Below, piece after piece: positions 1 to 8,396 of a stretch of 64,000 nt of DNA. The position numbers and the translations under genes are program-made. Position 1 is the stretch's first letter. Each line of letters opens with the position of its first letter. The notes beneath the pieces were generated by a model. That model made no database searches. It was given only the letters and a program-made list of their open reading frames with translations, and had not been told where the DNA came from. The DNA is from UBA2767 sp965228625 (GTDB lineage Bacteria; Pseudomonadota; Alphaproteobacteria; Rhizobiales; Methyloligellaceae). The DNA lies in the NCBI GenBank assembly GCA_965228625.1, contig OZ245829.1, positions 3,162,001-3,226,000 of the forward strand. Reading direction: 5' to 3'.

Positions 1-462
1 TTTGTCGCCATTAAGGTGTTCTCGCCCGCCTTCTTTGCCCGCGAGGACACCAGGACACCGATGATCTATGCCGCGATTTCCGTGGCCGTGAACGTCGCCG
101 GGTCTCTGGCCATGTTCTTCGTGATCGGGCATGTGGGGATCGCCATCGCGACGACCCTGGCGGGGTGGGTGAACACGGCCCTTCTCGCGGGCACGCTGCT
201 CAAGCGCGGCGAATTCGCCTTCGATGCCCAGTTCCGCCGACGCATCGGCCCGCTGTGCCTTGCGAGTGCGGTGATGGGGGTTGCGGTGTGGCTGCTGGCG
301 TGGCTGCTCGCGCCGTACTTCATGCCGGCTCAGGGTATCGCGATCCAGGTCGGCGCCCTCGGTCTTCTCGTCGCCGCCGGTCTCGTCATCTATCTTCTGC
401 TGGCCCACCTCACCGGCGGCGCGGATGTGCGCGCGCTTCTCAAGCGGATTCTGGGCCGCTAG
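1..462 (+). CDS. murJ: Lipid II flippase MurJ (MviN family), C-terminal part
   Basis: This is the 3' end of a gene that begins before the window; the frame is open from base 1. The roughly 153 visible residues include the end of the MurJ core (FSPAFFAREDT, a motif typical of the family) and then four to five hydrophobic helices with a short basic tail. MurJ moves the peptidoglycan precursor lipid II across the inner membrane. Being followed by trpS fits the usual Hyphomicrobiales order murJ-trpS-usp-nfu. The apparent start at base 16 is an internal GTG codon inside the conserved motif, so it is not a real start. Identification is by family motif and context. Confidence 0.9.
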   Translation, partial: FVAIKVFSPAFFAREDTRTPMIYAAISVAVNVAGSLAMFFVIGHVGIAIATTLAGWVNTALLAGTLLKRGEFAFDAQFRRRIGPLCLASAVMGVAVWLLAWLLAPYFMPAQGIAIQVGALGLLVAAGLVIYLLLAHLTGGADVRALLKRILGR

Positions 463-543
463 CGGTCCCTTGTCTTCTAGCCTTGCGCCAAAGCGCCGAG
501 CGCGCCATAAGGCGGCTCGGGATTCACACTCCAGAGTTCATCC

Positions 544-1581
544 ATGGGATCTGACAAACCGCGCGTCTTCTCCGGCGTCCAGCCGACCGGCAATCTGCAT
601 CTCGGAAATTACCTCGGCGCGATCACCAAATTCGTCGCGCTGCAGGAAAGTCACGAGTGCCTCTATTGCGTCGTCGATCTGCATGCCATCACCGTCTGGC
701 AGGACCCCAAGGAGCTTGAGCACAATATCCGCGAGGTGACGGCCGCGTTCCTCGCCTCGGGCATCGATCCGAAGGCGCATATCGTCTTCAACCAGAGCCG
801 GGTGTCGGGCCATGCCGAGCTCGCGTGGGTTTTCAATTGCGTCGCGCGCATGGGGTGGCTCAACCGCATGACGCAGTTCAAGGAGAAGGCCGGCAAGCAC
901 CGCGAGAATGCCTCGGTCGGCCTCTTCGCCTATCCGAACCTGATGGCCGCCGATATCCTGCTCTATCGGGCAACCCACGTTCCGGTCGGCGACGACCAGA
1001 AGCAGCATCTGGAGCTCTCGCGCGACATTGCGCAGAAGTTCAACACGGATTTCGCGGAATCGATTTCCGCGCACGGATTCGCGGAGACGTTCTTTCCGTT
1101 GCCCGAGCCGCTGATAACGGGTCCAGCGACGCGGGTCATGAGCCTGCGGGACGGCACGTCGAAAATGAGCAAATCCGACGCGTCAGACATGACGCGTATC
1201 AACATGATGGACGACGCCGATGCGATCGCCCAGAAGTTCAGGAAGGCGCGGACTGACCCCGAGCCGCTGCCAGCGGACGAGACCGGCCTGGAAGGACGCC
1301 CTGAAGCGGAAAACCTCGTCGGGATTTACGCGGCCCTTGCCGGCGTCAGCAGGTCGGACGCCCTGAGCGAGTTCGGTGGGTCCCAGTTCTCGACCTTCAA
1401 GCAGGCGCTGACGGACGTCGCTGTCGAAGTTCTCGGTCCGATCGGCGCGGAAACCAGACGCCTGATGGATGATCCCGCCTACATCGATTCGGTCTTGTCC
1501 GAGGGGGCCGTGCGGGCGCATGCCATTGCCGATCCCATTCTGCGCGAGACCAAACAGGTCGTTGGGCTGTTGACCGATTGA
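544..1581 (+). CDS. trpS: Tryptophanyl-tRNA synthetase
   Basis: TrpS charges tRNA-Trp with tryptophan using ATP (class I aminoacyl-tRNA synthetase, cytosol). The 345-residue protein has the normal family length. The HIGH-type signature appears as PTGNLHLGN (residues 14-22), and the KMSKS loop is intact at residues 207-211. The tryptophan-pocket region (GDDQKQH, then ELSRDIA) is also present. The gene starts with ATG about 80 bases after murJ and is probably transcribed with or after it. Nothing unusual is seen. Confidence 0.97.
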   Translation: MGSDKPRVFSGVQPTGNLHLGNYLGAITKFVALQESHECLYCVVDLHAITVWQDPKELEHNIREVTAAFLASGIDPKAHIVFNQSRVSGHAELAWVFNCVARMGWLNRMTQFKEKAGKHRENASVGLFAYPNLMAADILLYRATHVPVGDDQKQHLELSRDIAQKFNTDFAESISAHGFAETFFPLPEPLITGPATRVMSLRDGTSKMSKSDASDMTRINMMDDADAIAQKFRKARTDPEPLPADETGLEGRPEAENLVGIYAALAGVSRSDALSEFGGSQFSTFKQALTDVAVEVLGPIGAETRRLMDDPAYIDSVLSEGAVRAHAIADPILRETKQVVGLLTD

Positions 1582-1786
1582 CGGGTTTCGATCGAGCAGC
1601 ATCATGGTCCGGCGCCTGATATGAGCGGACGAAGCGCGGGATGGCCGCGTGCCCGTCGCGTCCGCCGCGCCGGGCGAACATGGTAGTATTCGTGAAGGGG
1701 AAGTGTTTCTGGCGAGCTACAATCCTGGGTCGTTGCCGCATGACGGGCTCGCCCGCCCAGCCATATTACCGGGAGGTCTGATCGAC

Positions 1787-2296
1787 ATGCCGAGTAGGAA
1801 AAAGCGACAGAGTTTCGAGAAAGGCCACCGCCGAAAGTTCCTGGTCGTGGTCGACGAGACACCGGAGTGCGAGAGCGCGCTCGCATTTGCAGCGGGACGC
1901 GCCGAGCATACCGGTGGCGGGCTGGCGCTGCTCTACGTGGTCGAGCCCGGGGACTTTCAACACTGGCTCGGCGTGGAGGAAATTGCACGGGAGGAAGGGC
2001 TGAACAAGGCGAAGGCGGTGTTCCGCCTGTTCGGGCGGAAACTCAAGGCGCTCGGCTTCGAGAAGCTTGAAGCCGAAGAGATCATCCGCGAAGGCAACAA
2101 GGCGGACGAGATCGTCGATCTCATCAACGAAGACACCGACATCGCCATTCTGGTGCTTGGGGCCTCGAAGGACCCGTCGGGACCGGGACCGCTCGTTTCA
2201 TCGCTGGCTGCCGGGAAACAGTCGGGCGAATTTGCAATACCGATCACTATTGTGCCTGGCGATCTGACCGATGAGGAGATCCGCGCACTCGCCTAA
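1787..2296 (+). CDS. Universal stress protein (UspA family)
   Basis: A 169-residue single-domain universal stress protein. The Usp fold shows as a first strand (KFLVVVDETPECESAL, about residues 16-31) and a C-terminal nucleotide-binding loop of the form LGASKDPSGPGP followed by SS, resembling the G-2x-G-9x-G-S/T motif of ATP-binding members. The start is the ATG at 1787, because GGGAGG (1771-1776) lies a good distance before it; the same frame stays open further upstream, but that part (from 1649) has no family similarity. A usp gene between trpS and nfu is normal in Hyphomicrobiales. The ligand and the stress it responds to cannot be read from the sequence. Confidence 0.9.
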   Translation: MPSRKKRQSFEKGHRRKFLVVVDETPECESALAFAAGRAEHTGGGLALLYVVEPGDFQHWLGVEEIAREEGLNKAKAVFRLFGRKLKALGFEKLEAEEIIREGNKADEIVDLINEDTDIAILVLGASKDPSGPGPLVSSLAAGKQSGEFAIPITIVPGDLTDEEIRALA

Positions 2297-2371
2297 GCCG
2301 GCGAACGGCCGACATTTCGAGTGCGCTTTCTTGTGCTCTTGAAATTTCCCGCCGGACCTATACTCTCTACA

Positions 2372-2384
2372 TAGAATTATTCTA
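2372..2384. promoter_or_regulatory. Probable Irr-binding ICE box upstream of nfu
   Basis: The perfect palindrome TAGAATTATTCTA lies 37 bases before the nfu start codon. It matches the core of the known iron control element of Irr, TTTAGAA-N3-TTCTAAA, at TAGAA-N3-TTCTA plus one further flanking A on the right. An irr gene is present in this window at 28960-29376. Irr acts mainly under iron limitation, and iron-sulfur biogenesis genes are known members of its regulon. Binding is inferred, not shown. Confidence 0.6.
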
Positions 2385-2421
2385 ATCTGGCTATGGCCAG
2401 TAGCTGAAGGGACCAAAGGCA

Positions 2422-2985
2422 ATGTTCATTCAGACCGAAGCAACGCCGAACCCGGCGACCCTCAAGTTTCTTCCCGGAAAACCGGTTCTGGGATCGGGAA
2501 CGATGGAGTATCGGGATGCGGATGCCGCCACCGGCTCGCCGCTGGCGTCCAGGCTGTTCACCATCGATGGCGTCACCGGTGTGTTCTTTGGGTCCGATTT
2601 CATCTCCGTCACCAAGGACACGGGAGACTGGCAGCACCTCAAGCCGGCGATCCTCGGCGCCATCATGGAGCACTACATGTCGGGTGCGGAGGTCGTCGAG
2701 GGCGACCAGACCGCCAACGACGTCAACCCGTCGGAAGAGTTCTTCGAGCCGGAGGACGAGGCGACGGTGAACACCATCAAGGAACTGCTCGACACCCGCG
2801 TGCGCCCGGCCGTTGCCCAGGATGGCGGTGACATCACGTTTCAGGGGTACCGCGAGGGTATCGTGTACCTGTCCCTGCGCGGTGCGTGCGCCGGTTGTCC
2901 GAGTTCGACCGCGACGCTGCAGCACGGCATCGAGAACCTTCTCAAACACTTCGTCCCCGAGGTTCAGGGCGTCCGACCCATCTGA
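2422..2985 (+). CDS. nfu: Iron-sulfur cluster carrier, NifU C-terminal/Nfu type
   Basis: A 187-residue Nfu protein that carries and delivers Fe-S clusters to target enzymes. An N-terminal Nfu_N domain (about residues 1-90, starting MFIQTEATPNP) is joined by an acidic linker to a NifU-like C-terminal domain (about 115-187). The cluster-binding CxxC is present as CAGCPSS, with Cys156 and Cys159. Length and domain order are normal. The likely ICE box at 2372-2384 suggests direct control by the iron regulator Irr. The downstream nitroreductase starts 62 bases after the stop and may be co-transcribed. Confidence 0.95.
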   Translation: MFIQTEATPNPATLKFLPGKPVLGSGTMEYRDADAATGSPLASRLFTIDGVTGVFFGSDFISVTKDTGDWQHLKPAILGAIMEHYMSGAEVVEGDQTANDVNPSEEFFEPEDEATVNTIKELLDTRVRPAVAQDGGDITFQGYREGIVYLSLRGACAGCPSSTATLQHGIENLLKHFVPEVQGVRPI

Positions 2986-3047
2986 TACCGTCCCGGCCGG
3001 TCTCGGCCGGGCCCTCCACCATAAGCCGGCTGGCAAAGGGAGCTGCG

Positions 3048-3638
3048 ATGAGCGATCGCATTTCGAACGACGCGCTGGACCAGTTGTTTCACAACGCCCG
3101 GACGCACAATGCCTGGATCAAGAAGGACGTGTCCGACGAGGTGCTGAAAGAGATCGTCGACATTGCCAAAATGGGGCCGACCAGCGCGAATTGCTCGCCG
3201 GTGCGCTATGTCTTCGTGAAATCGGACGAGGCCAAGCGCCGCCTCGAGCCGCATCTCTCCGAAGGCAACCGCGCCAAGACAATGAGCGCGCCGGTGTGCG
3301 CCATCATCGGCCACGACATGGAGTTCCATCACCATCTTCCCAAGCTGTTTCCGCATACGGATGCCAAGAGCTGGTTCGACGGCAACGATGCCCTGATCGA
3401 GACGACCGCTTTCCGCAATGCGACGCTGCAGGGCGCCTATTTCATCATTGCCGCGCGCGCGCTCGGTCTCGACACCGGACCGATGTCCGGCTTTGACCAA
3501 GACGGTGTGGACAAGGAGTTCTTTCCTGAAGGCCACATCAAATCGAACTTTCTCTGTAATCTCGGATATGGTGACCCGGAAGGTCTCTTCGCGCGGTCGC
3601 CGCGGTTCGAGTTCGACGAGATCGCCAAGATCATCTGA
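3048..3638 (+). CDS. Nitroreductase family protein, RutE/malonic semialdehyde reductase type
   Basis: A 196-residue flavin reductase of the nitroreductase superfamily. The N-terminal half carries the FMN-site signature (KMGPTSANCSPVRYVFV), and the middle holds GAYFIIAARALGLDTGPMSG, typical of the RutE branch that reduces malonic semialdehyde to 3-hydroxypropionate. The other rut genes of pyrimidine degradation are not nearby, so the substrate is uncertain and a general NAD(P)H:quinone or nitro-compound reductase remains possible. The ATG at 3048 is preferred because AAGGGAG lies just before it; the frame continues upstream over the end of nfu, without support. Confidence 0.85.
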   Translation: MSDRISNDALDQLFHNARTHNAWIKKDVSDEVLKEIVDIAKMGPTSANCSPVRYVFVKSDEAKRRLEPHLSEGNRAKTMSAPVCAIIGHDMEFHHHLPKLFPHTDAKSWFDGNDALIETTAFRNATLQGAYFIIAARALGLDTGPMSGFDQDGVDKEFFPEGHIKSNFLCNLGYGDPEGLFARSPRFEFDEIAKII

Positions 3639-3663
3639 TCACTCCACTTAAGGAAGGGCCGAC

Positions 3664-4365
3664 TTGCAGATGAACGTGCTGGCCCTCGATACGACGCTCG
3701 GCGCCTGCTCCGCCGCCGTCGCCATCGCAGGCCCCGAGGCGCCGACTATCTGCGGCCAATACGAATTGCGCGAGCGCGAGCACGCCGAAGCGATCATTCC
3801 CATGATCGAGGCCGCGTTCTCGGACGCGTCGTCCGGCTACGGGGTGCTCGATGCCGTCGCGGTAACGACCGGTCCGGGATCCTTCACCGGCGTGCGCGTC
3901 GGTGTCGCGACGGCACGCGCCCTGGCGCTTGCCCTCGATCTGCCGGTGATCGGTGCGACGAGCCTGGAAGTCATGGCGCGCAAGGCGCTCGATGAACTGG
4001 AGGACGCTCCGGATGTGCTCGGTGTGGTCGTCGACGCGCGGCGCGCGCAGGTCTACGTCGCCCTTTTTGACGGAGCGGGCGAGGTCCTGTCGGCGCCGCA
4101 GGCGCTCGCTCCGGAGGCGGCGGCGGCGCTCTTGCCGCGCAAGGGCCACGTTGTGCTCGCCGGTGGCGGGGCGGCGCTGGTCCGGCGCGCCGTGGCGGAC
4201 CCGGACCGGGTGGAGGCCGTGTTGCCCGACCTGCAGCCCGATGCGCGCGTGCTCGCGGGAATGGCGATGACCCGGACGCCGCAACACGAACCGTTGCACC
4301 CGCTTTATCTGCGCGCGCCCGACGCCAAGCCGCAGAGCGGAAAGGCAATTCCGAGACGGCCTTAG
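3664..4365 (+). CDS. tsaB: tRNA threonylcarbamoyladenosine synthesis protein TsaB
   Basis: TsaB is the non-catalytic partner of TsaD in making the universal t6A37 modification of ANN-decoding tRNAs. The protein has the ASKHA-fold start (LALDTTLGACSAAVA) and the conserved TGPGSFTGVRVGVATA segment around residues 72-87. AAGGA (3650-3654) is better spaced from the TTG at 3664 than from the ATG at 3670, so TTG is kept, with two residues of uncertainty. In related genomes rimI normally follows; here a Fur-type gene follows after 84 bases, with no room for rimI. Confidence 0.93.
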   Translation: MQMNVLALDTTLGACSAAVAIAGPEAPTICGQYELREREHAEAIIPMIEAAFSDASSGYGVLDAVAVTTGPGSFTGVRVGVATARALALALDLPVIGATSLEVMARKALDELEDAPDVLGVVVDARRAQVYVALFDGAGEVLSAPQALAPEAAAALLPRKGHVVLAGGGAALVRRAVADPDRVEAVLPDLQPDARVLAGMAMTRTPQHEPLHPLYLRAPDAKPQSGKAIPRRP

Positions 4366-4449
4366 TGCCGCTGGAACCTTGCGGTGTGTGGACGCGCCAT
4401 GGCGCTTGCGCCTATAACGGCGTAACGCAGCCACAGCAAAGCGAACCGC

Positions 4450-4887
4450 ATGGCAAAGCACGATATGCCGGAAAGCCGACTTGAGCGTCTGTGCCGGGAA
4501 AACGGATTGCGGATGACCGGCCAGAGGCGGGTGATTGCCGGCGTTCTGTCCGATGCAAGAGACCATCCCGACGTTGAGGAGGTCCACCGGCGCGCCAGCG
4601 ACGCGGACCCCAATATCTCCCTCTCCACGGTGTACAGGACAGTCCGGCTGTTCGAGGAGGTCGGCATTCTGGAGCGCCACGAGTTCGGTGACGGGCGCGC
4701 CCGCTACGAACAGGTCGCGAAGGAGCACCACGATCATCTGATCGATATCAGGACCGGAAAGGTCATCGAGTTCCAGAACGAAGAGGTTGAGAAACTCCAG
4801 GAAGCGATCGCGCGCGACCTCGGCTACGAGCTTGTCGATCACCGGCTCGAGCTTTACGGCGTGCCGCTCAAGGACAAGGACGAGTAG
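4450..4887 (+). CDS. fur: Fur-family metalloregulator (Fur/Mur type)
   Basis: A 145-residue regulator with an N-terminal winged helix (about residues 10-85, including SLSTVYRTVRLFEEVGIL) and a C-terminal dimerization/metal domain. The metal motif HHDHL is present, but the structural-zinc CxxC that follows it in enterobacterial Fur is replaced by IDIRTGKV, as in rhizobial Fur/Mur proteins that sense manganese. The only cysteine is near the N-terminus. Position between tsaB and plsC is the usual one in Hyphomicrobiales. Whether it senses Fe or Mn cannot be decided here; Irr, encoded at 28960, is the probable iron regulator. Confidence 0.9.
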   Translation: MAKHDMPESRLERLCRENGLRMTGQRRVIAGVLSDARDHPDVEEVHRRASDADPNISLSTVYRTVRLFEEVGILERHEFGDGRARYEQVAKEHHDHLIDIRTGKVIEFQNEEVEKLQEAIARDLGYELVDHRLELYGVPLKDKDE

Positions 4888-4979
4888 GACAAGAAGGAGC
4901 GGCGCAGGGGCGGTCGCGCCCCATGCCGTTGTGAAGGCTCGGGCTGTTCGGAAGGCCTGGCCTGTTCTGAGGGAAAGCC

Positions 4980-5846
4980 ATGCGAGATCTGCGCGCCTTT
5001 GCCATCCTCGTCGGGTTCTTTCTGCTGACGTTTCCGCTCATGCCGCTCCAGCTTGTGCTGCGCCGTTTTCACGCCGACTGGGCACGACGGTTTCCGAACT
5101 GGTATCACCGGCAGGTGTGCCGTCTTGTCGGCATCCGCATCCATCAGCACGGCGAGATCGCCGAGGACCGGCCCGTTCTCCTCATCGCCAACCATATCTC
5201 GTGGCTTGATATCCCGGTATTGAGTGCCGTCGGCCCGGTCTCATTCGTGGCCAAGTCCGAGGTCGGCACGTGGCCGTTCATAAGCTGGCTGGCGAAGCTT
5301 CAGCGCAGCGTGTTCGTTGATCGACTGCAGCGCCTGAACTCACATTCGTCGGCCAATGAAATCATGGACCGGTTGCGGCAGGGCGACCACATCGTGATCT
5401 TCGCCGAGGGCACGAGCTCCGACGGCAACCGGGTCCTGCCGTTCAAGAGCTCGTTGTTCGCGGCCGCCAAACCGCGCGGCGAGCAGGCGGACGCCCACGA
5501 GAACAGCATCTACGTTCAGACGCTGGCGATCGCCTACACGCATCAGCAGGGTCTGCCGCTTGGGAGGCGCGGGCGGCCGATCGTTGCGTGGTATGGCGAC
5601 ATGGAAATCGCCGGCCACGCCTGGGACCTGCTCAAGCGCGGGCCTCTCGATGTCGGCGTTTACGTCGGCGAACCGGTGAACCTGCGCAAATTTGCCGACC
5701 GCAAGGAACTGGCGGCGTTCGCCGAGCGGGAGATCCGGCGCGACGTTGCCGACATGCTGCATCCGCGCAATGCGCCGGTTCCGGCGGATACGACCGATTC
5801 AGGATATCCACCGGATGCCATGGACGCAGGCCCCGTTCCCCGCTAA
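4980..5846 (+). CDS. plsC: 1-acyl-sn-glycerol-3-phosphate acyltransferase
   Basis: PlsC adds the second acyl chain to lysophosphatidic acid, giving phosphatidic acid in membrane lipid synthesis. The 288-residue protein opens with a hydrophobic helix (about residues 7-27) for inner-membrane attachment. The catalytic HX4D motif is NHISWLD (His72, Asp77), and the glycerol-phosphate site is FAEGTSSDG further on. The C-terminal tail is rich in Pro and Asp and not conserved. The gene lies between fur and miaB as in other Hyphomicrobiales. An ornithine-lipid acyltransferase role is possible but less likely. Confidence 0.9.
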   Translation: MRDLRAFAILVGFFLLTFPLMPLQLVLRRFHADWARRFPNWYHRQVCRLVGIRIHQHGEIAEDRPVLLIANHISWLDIPVLSAVGPVSFVAKSEVGTWPFISWLAKLQRSVFVDRLQRLNSHSSANEIMDRLRQGDHIVIFAEGTSSDGNRVLPFKSSLFAAAKPRGEQADAHENSIYVQTLAIAYTHQQGLPLGRRGRPIVAWYGDMEIAGHAWDLLKRGPLDVGVYVGEPVNLRKFADRKELAAFAEREIRRDVADMLHPRNAPVPADTTDSGYPPDAMDAGPVPR

Positions 5847-5879
5847 AAACGCCTTCGCGAGAATTTTGTTGCAGTGCAA

Positions 5880-5898
5880 GAACGCCTGCGTGGCGTTC
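5880..5898. other. Inverted repeat before miaB
   Basis: GAACGCC-TGCGT-GGCGTTC forms a perfect 7-bp stem with a 5-base loop, ending 25 bases before the miaB start. It is followed by CTTTCC rather than a U-run, so it is at best a weak terminator of plsC or a leader hairpin of miaB. Confidence 0.4.
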
Positions 5899-5923
5899 CT
5901 TTCCGAAATTGCGGGCAACTCAA

Positions 5924-7306
5924 ATGGCCGGGACCGGCAAGAGACATTTTATCAAGACGTTCGGCTGCCAGATGAACGTCTATGATTCCGAACGGATGGC
6001 GGAAGCCCTCGCGACCGCAGGATACACGGCGACCGATTCGCCGGAGGCCGCCGATCTGGTGATTCTCAACACATGCCACATCCGCGAGAAAGCGGCGGAG
6101 AAGATCTATTCCGAGCTCGGCCGCCTGAAACAGATCAAAGGCGCGCGCAAGAAAGACGGCCATGACACGATGATCGCGGTCGCCGGCTGCGTTGCGCAGG
6201 CCGAAGGGCGCGAGATCCTGACCCGGGCACCGGTCGTCGATCTCGTCGTCGGCCCGCAGAGTTATCATCGGCTGGTCGATCTGGTCAGCCGGGCCTCAAT
6301 GAACGGCGGCGTCATCGATGTCGATTTTCCCGAGGACGACAAGTTCAGACACTTGCCCGAGCGCCCTGCGAAACGGCGATCTTCCTCGACCGCGTTCCTG
6401 ACCGTGCAGGAGGGATGCGACAAGTTCTGCACATTCTGTGTCGTGCCCTATACGCGCGGCGTCGAATACTCCCGGCCGGTGCGCGAGATTGTGAAGGAGG
6501 CGGAACGCCTTGCCCTTGCCGGCGTCTGCGAGCTGACGTTGCTCGGGCAGAATGTGAACGCCTATCACGGCGAGGATGAGGACGGCACGTCGTGGTCGCT
6601 GGCACGGCTGTTGCGCCGCCTCGCAGCGATCCCGTCCGTCCGGCGGCTTCGCTACACGACCAGTCATCCGCGTGACATGAGCGATGACCTCATCGCGCTT
6701 CATGGCGAGGAAGAAAAGGTCATGCCCTACCTGCATCTGCCGTTCCAGGCCGGGTCGGACCGTATTCTCGGGGCCATGAACCGCAAACACACGCGCGCCG
6801 AGTACGCCGAAATCGTGGAGCGCATTCGCCGGGCACGCCCGGACATCGCGCTGTCCACCGACATCATTGTCGGGTTCCCGGGAGAGACCGATGCCGATTT
6901 CCGGCAGACCATGGACCTGGTGAACGAAATCGAATTCGCGCAGGCCTATTCCTTCAAGTACTCCGCGCGCCCTGGCACGCCGGCCGAGACGATGAAGGAT
7001 CAGGTGCCGGAAGACGTCAAAAGCGAGCGGCTGCATGAACTGCAGGTGCTGCTCGCGGCGCAGCAGGCGGCGTTCAACGCGTCCTGCGTGGGGCGCAGGT
7101 TCGAAGTCCTGTTCGAACGTCAGGGCCGCCGGCCGGGGCAGCTTGTCGGGCGCACGCCCTATCTGCAGGCCGTGCACGCCGATGCGCCGGACTCGCTGAT
7201 CGGTCACCTGATCGAGGTTGAAATTTCGGGCGCGGGGCCCAATAGTCTTGAAGCTGACATATTGAGAGTTGCAGATACCCCTGACTTGGTGAGTGCCAGC
7301 GTCTAA
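5924..7306 (+). CDS. miaB: tRNA-2-methylthio-N6-dimethylallyladenosine synthase
   Basis: MiaB is a radical SAM methylthiotransferase that adds the 2-methylthio group to i6A37 of UNN-decoding tRNAs. Starting at the ATG at 5924, the 460-residue protein shows the UPF0004 domain first (Cys15 in TFGCQMN, then NTCHIREKA and AGCVAQAEG, holding the auxiliary cluster). The radical SAM motif CDKFCTFC follows (Cys165, 169, 172), then a C-terminal TRAM domain. An open frame extends upstream into plsC but has no family similarity. The next genes phoH-ybeY-corC-lnt follow as in most Proteobacteria. Confidence 0.97.
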   Translation: MAGTGKRHFIKTFGCQMNVYDSERMAEALATAGYTATDSPEAADLVILNTCHIREKAAEKIYSELGRLKQIKGARKKDGHDTMIAVAGCVAQAEGREILTRAPVVDLVVGPQSYHRLVDLVSRASMNGGVIDVDFPEDDKFRHLPERPAKRRSSSTAFLTVQEGCDKFCTFCVVPYTRGVEYSRPVREIVKEAERLALAGVCELTLLGQNVNAYHGEDEDGTSWSLARLLRRLAAIPSVRRLRYTTSHPRDMSDDLIALHGEEEKVMPYLHLPFQAGSDRILGAMNRKHTRAEYAEIVERIRRARPDIALSTDIIVGFPGETDADFRQTMDLVNEIEFAQAYSFKYSARPGTPAETMKDQVPEDVKSERLHELQVLLAAQQAAFNASCVGRRFEVLFERQGRRPGQLVGRTPYLQAVHADAPDSLIGHLIEVEISGAGPNSLEADILRVADTPDLVSASV

Positions 7307-7339
7307 GGAGTACTGCACCGACGGTCGCATGGGACGCCG

Positions 7340-7388
7340 CGTGCAAACAGTGAAGACAATGCAGGGTTACGTTGCACGCCGTGCAAAC
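7340..7388. promoter_or_regulatory. Palindrome and direct repeat in the phoH upstream region
   Basis: TTGCAC-GCC-GTGCAA is a perfect 6-bp inverted repeat at 7372-7386, ending 20 bases before the phoH start. The 9-mer CGTGCAAAC overlaps its right arm (7380-7388) and also occurs at 7340-7348, exactly 40 bp away. This arrangement looks like a protein operator with one full site and one half site. Confidence 0.4.
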
Positions 7389-7406
7389 GAGCATAGATAA
7401 GACAAC

Positions 7407-8390
7407 TTGACCACCCAGGACACTTTGACTTCCGAGCATCAGCTTGTTGTCCCGTTTGACGACAACCGGCTGGTCGCGGAGCTGTTTGGCCAGTACGACG
7501 CCAATCTCGCCGTGCTGGAGGACCGTCTCGATATTCAGGCGGTTGCCCGCGGCAACGTCGTCACGCTCCGCGGTTCGGCGTCGTCTTGCGAGATTGCCAA
7601 GCAGGTGCTCGAGGAGCTCTATGGCCGTCTCGGCGAAGGCGAGACGATCGGCCCGGGCGAGATCGACGGCGCCTTGCGACACGCCCATGCCGGTCCCGCC
7701 ACGGCGGACGACACCGCCGACGCGGATGCGCGCGGAGTGAAGAAGATCCGAACCCGCAAACGCGTGATCTCGGCGCGCTCCCCCGCTCAGAGCGATTATC
7801 TCGATGCTCTGTTCAAGAAGGACCTGGTGTTCGCCACCGGTCCGGCCGGCACCGGCAAGACATATCTCGCCGTCGCCTTTGCGGCCGGCATGCTGGAGCG
7901 CGGAGAAGTCGAACGCCTGATCCTGTCGCGACCGGCCATCGAAGCGGGTGAGCGGCTCGGGTTTCTTCCCGGAGACATGCGCGAGAAAGTCGACCCCTAT
8001 CTGCGCCCGCTCTATGACGCGCTCTACGACGTGCTCGCGCCCGGCAAGGTCGAGCGCGGCCTCGAGACGGGGATCATCGAAATTGCGCCGCTCGCATTCA
8101 TGCGCGGACGCACGCTCTCGAACGCAGCTATCATTCTCGATGAGGCGCAAAACTGCACGGCGACCCAGATGAAGATGTTCCTGACCCGGATCGGCGATGG
8201 GTCGAAAATGGTGGTGACCGGAGACCCGACGCAGGTCGATCTGCCCTCCGGACAGCATTCGGGGCTGTCCGAAGCCATCGGGCGCTTGCGCCAGATTCCT
8301 GAAATCGCACACATCGCATTCACCCAGTCCGATGTCGTGCGCCGTGAGTTGGTGTCGAAGATCGTCGCGGCCTACGAGAAGGACGATTGA
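7407..8390 (+). CDS. phoH: PhoH-like ATPase
   Basis: A 327-residue PhoH/YbeZ protein: an N-terminal KH-like segment (about residues 20-75, with a typical RGNVVTLRG), then a P-loop NTPase domain. Walker A is GPAGTGKT at about residues 146-153, and Walker B is IILDEAQNCT. YbeZ is linked to 16S rRNA maturation with its partner YbeY, encoded next. The only start compatible with the upstream stop (TAA at 7398) is TTG at 7407, which lacks a strong ribosome binding site. The upstream region holds a possible operator. Confidence 0.93.
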   Translation: MTTQDTLTSEHQLVVPFDDNRLVAELFGQYDANLAVLEDRLDIQAVARGNVVTLRGSASSCEIAKQVLEELYGRLGEGETIGPGEIDGALRHAHAGPATADDTADADARGVKKIRTRKRVISARSPAQSDYLDALFKKDLVFATGPAGTGKTYLAVAFAAGMLERGEVERLILSRPAIEAGERLGFLPGDMREKVDPYLRPLYDALYDVLAPGKVERGLETGIIEIAPLAFMRGRTLSNAAIILDEAQNCTATQMKMFLTRIGDGSKMVVTGDPTQVDLPSGQHSGLSEAIGRLRQIPEIAHIAFTQSDVVRRELVSKIVAAYEKDD

Positions 8391-8396
8391 ACGGCA

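Noticed and set aside
3631..4842. 403-codon open frame on the minus strand opposite tsaB and fur
   Set aside because: Antisense to two well-supported genes in conserved order.
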